A stretch of 6,653 nt of DNA from an uncultured Sutterella sp. (lineage in GTDB: Bacteria > Pseudomonadota > Gammaproteobacteria > Burkholderiales > Burkholderiaceae_F). A model generated the notes under the pieces. That model had not been told where the DNA came from. It was given only the letters and a program-made list of their open reading frames with translations, and did not search any database. Every line of letters starts with the position of its first letter. Positions within the stretch are counted from its first letter, which is position 1. Below, in pieces: positions 6,329-6,653 of the stretch. The position numbers were made by a program, and so were the translations under genes. The DNA is taken from positions 1 through 6,653 of the forward strand of contig CAKQON010000084.1 in the NCBI GenBank assembly GCA_934255515.1. Direction: 5' to 3'.

Positions 6329-6334
6329 CTCCTC
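6329..6334 (-). promoter_or_regulatory. Ribosome binding site fixing the dipeptidase start
   Basis: On the minus strand GAGGAG (6334..6329) stands 7 bases before the ATG at 6321. The upstream in-frame ATG at 6354 would place MSPEPPLRRIP before the signal peptide and includes this site inside the coding region. Confidence 0.75.
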
Positions 6335-6443
6335 AAAGGTGGCTCTGGAGACATCCTTTCTCATGATCGCGCCGGAAGTATTTCGGGAATCTGGTCAGGA
6401 GTCCCTGAAGGGACGGCGTGAAAGAAAGTAGTCTCTGAAATTT

Positions 6444-6470
6444 GAGGGGAGGCGTTATCGCCGTCTCCTC
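6444..6470. other. Hairpin between divergent genes at the right end
   Basis: GAGGGGAGGCG (6444-6454) pairs with CGCCGTCTCCTC (6459-6470) if G6463 is bulged, giving 11 bp including one G-U pair around a TTAT loop. A smaller 5-bp hairpin GTCCC-TGAA-GGGAC lies at 6401-6414. Neither has a U-tract. They lie between the dipeptidase and a divergent rightward ORF, so they could be an operator or leader structure. I found no convincing minus-35/minus-10 pair for either gene in 6322-6525. Confidence 0.35.
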
Positions 6471-6525
6471 GGACATCCCGATTCTGGCTCATCTAAGCAA
6501 AAGTGCCTAGAGGAGTAAATACCCA

Positions 6526-6653
6526 TGGTCCATTTCGGCACGGCGGCGGTGCGGATTGGGAACGCTTGTTTTCAGGCCGTGAAGCTGTTGACGATCATGG
6601 AGGTTAATTCCCTTCAGCCTCTAGCGTTCCACGCCCAACCTGGGAATGTGCCC
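6526..6653 (+). CDS. Partial unrecognised ORF running off the right edge
   Basis: The ATG at 6526 is preceded by GAGGAG (6511-6516) with a 9-base gap and by an in-frame TAA at 6517. Forty-two full codons plus the final CCC follow without a stop, starting MVHFGTAAVRIG. The leftward frames over the same bases are broken by stops, so this is the only sustained reading. I do not recognise the family. The visible part has no signal peptide, and a cysteine at residue 15. An 8-bp inverted repeat (GGAACGCT 6559-6566, AGCGTTCC 6623-6630) lies inside it. It is divergent from the dipeptidase. It could be a real gene start, an IS-encoded protein, or a chance ORF. Confidence 0.35.

Noticed and set aside
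4942..6366. A 474-codon rightward ORF antisense to the dipeptidase
   Set aside because: The opposite strand has a signal peptide, the C69 motifs and a Shine-Dalgarno. This reading is an Arg/Val/Leu-rich shadow with no recognised motif.

Overview
The window looks like a bacterial chromosome segment from a GC-rich Gram-negative. The codon choice, the tandem-domain universal stress proteins and the exported C69 dipeptidase would fit a gut betaproteobacterium such as the Sutterella/Parasutterella group (Burkholderiales). That placement is inference from general gene content. No marker gene in the window fixes the taxon.

Layout. Positions 1-670 are visibly less GC-rich than the rest. They hold a short leftward gene resembling the N-terminal part of an insertion-sequence transposase (70-558), with its own sigma70-like promoter (597-625) and a U-tract terminator hairpin just outside it (636-670). 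Positions 671-890 are a non-coding leader with a GC-rich palindromic section. Positions 891-4685 carry four consecutive rightward genes of nearly equal length (about 300 codons). Each encodes a protein with two universal stress protein (Usp) domains, so the block has eight Usp domains. A strong rightward terminator at 4708-4750 closes it. A second hairpin at 4753-4789 separates it from a convergent leftward gene (4816-6321) for a secreted C69-family dipeptidase with a Sec signal peptide. The right end (6322-6653) holds the dipeptidase leader, an 11-bp hairpin, and the start of an unrecognised rightward ORF with a good Shine-Dalgarno that runs off the window.

How the genes may work together. 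The four Usp genes share orientation and the G-x2-G-x9-G-S nucleotide-binding signature in all eight domains. Gaps are 36 to 100 bases, and the terminator after the fourth is the only strong one. They are most simply read as one stress-response operon built by tandem duplication: copies 1-3 are close relatives and copy 4 is more diverged. A hairpin without a U-tract between copies 1 and 2 may tune relative expression. The dipeptidase is transcribed separately and has no visible functional tie to the Usp proteins. I see no CRISPR array, tRNA, rRNA or clear novel defence system. The least ordinary feature is the four-gene tandem Usp array.
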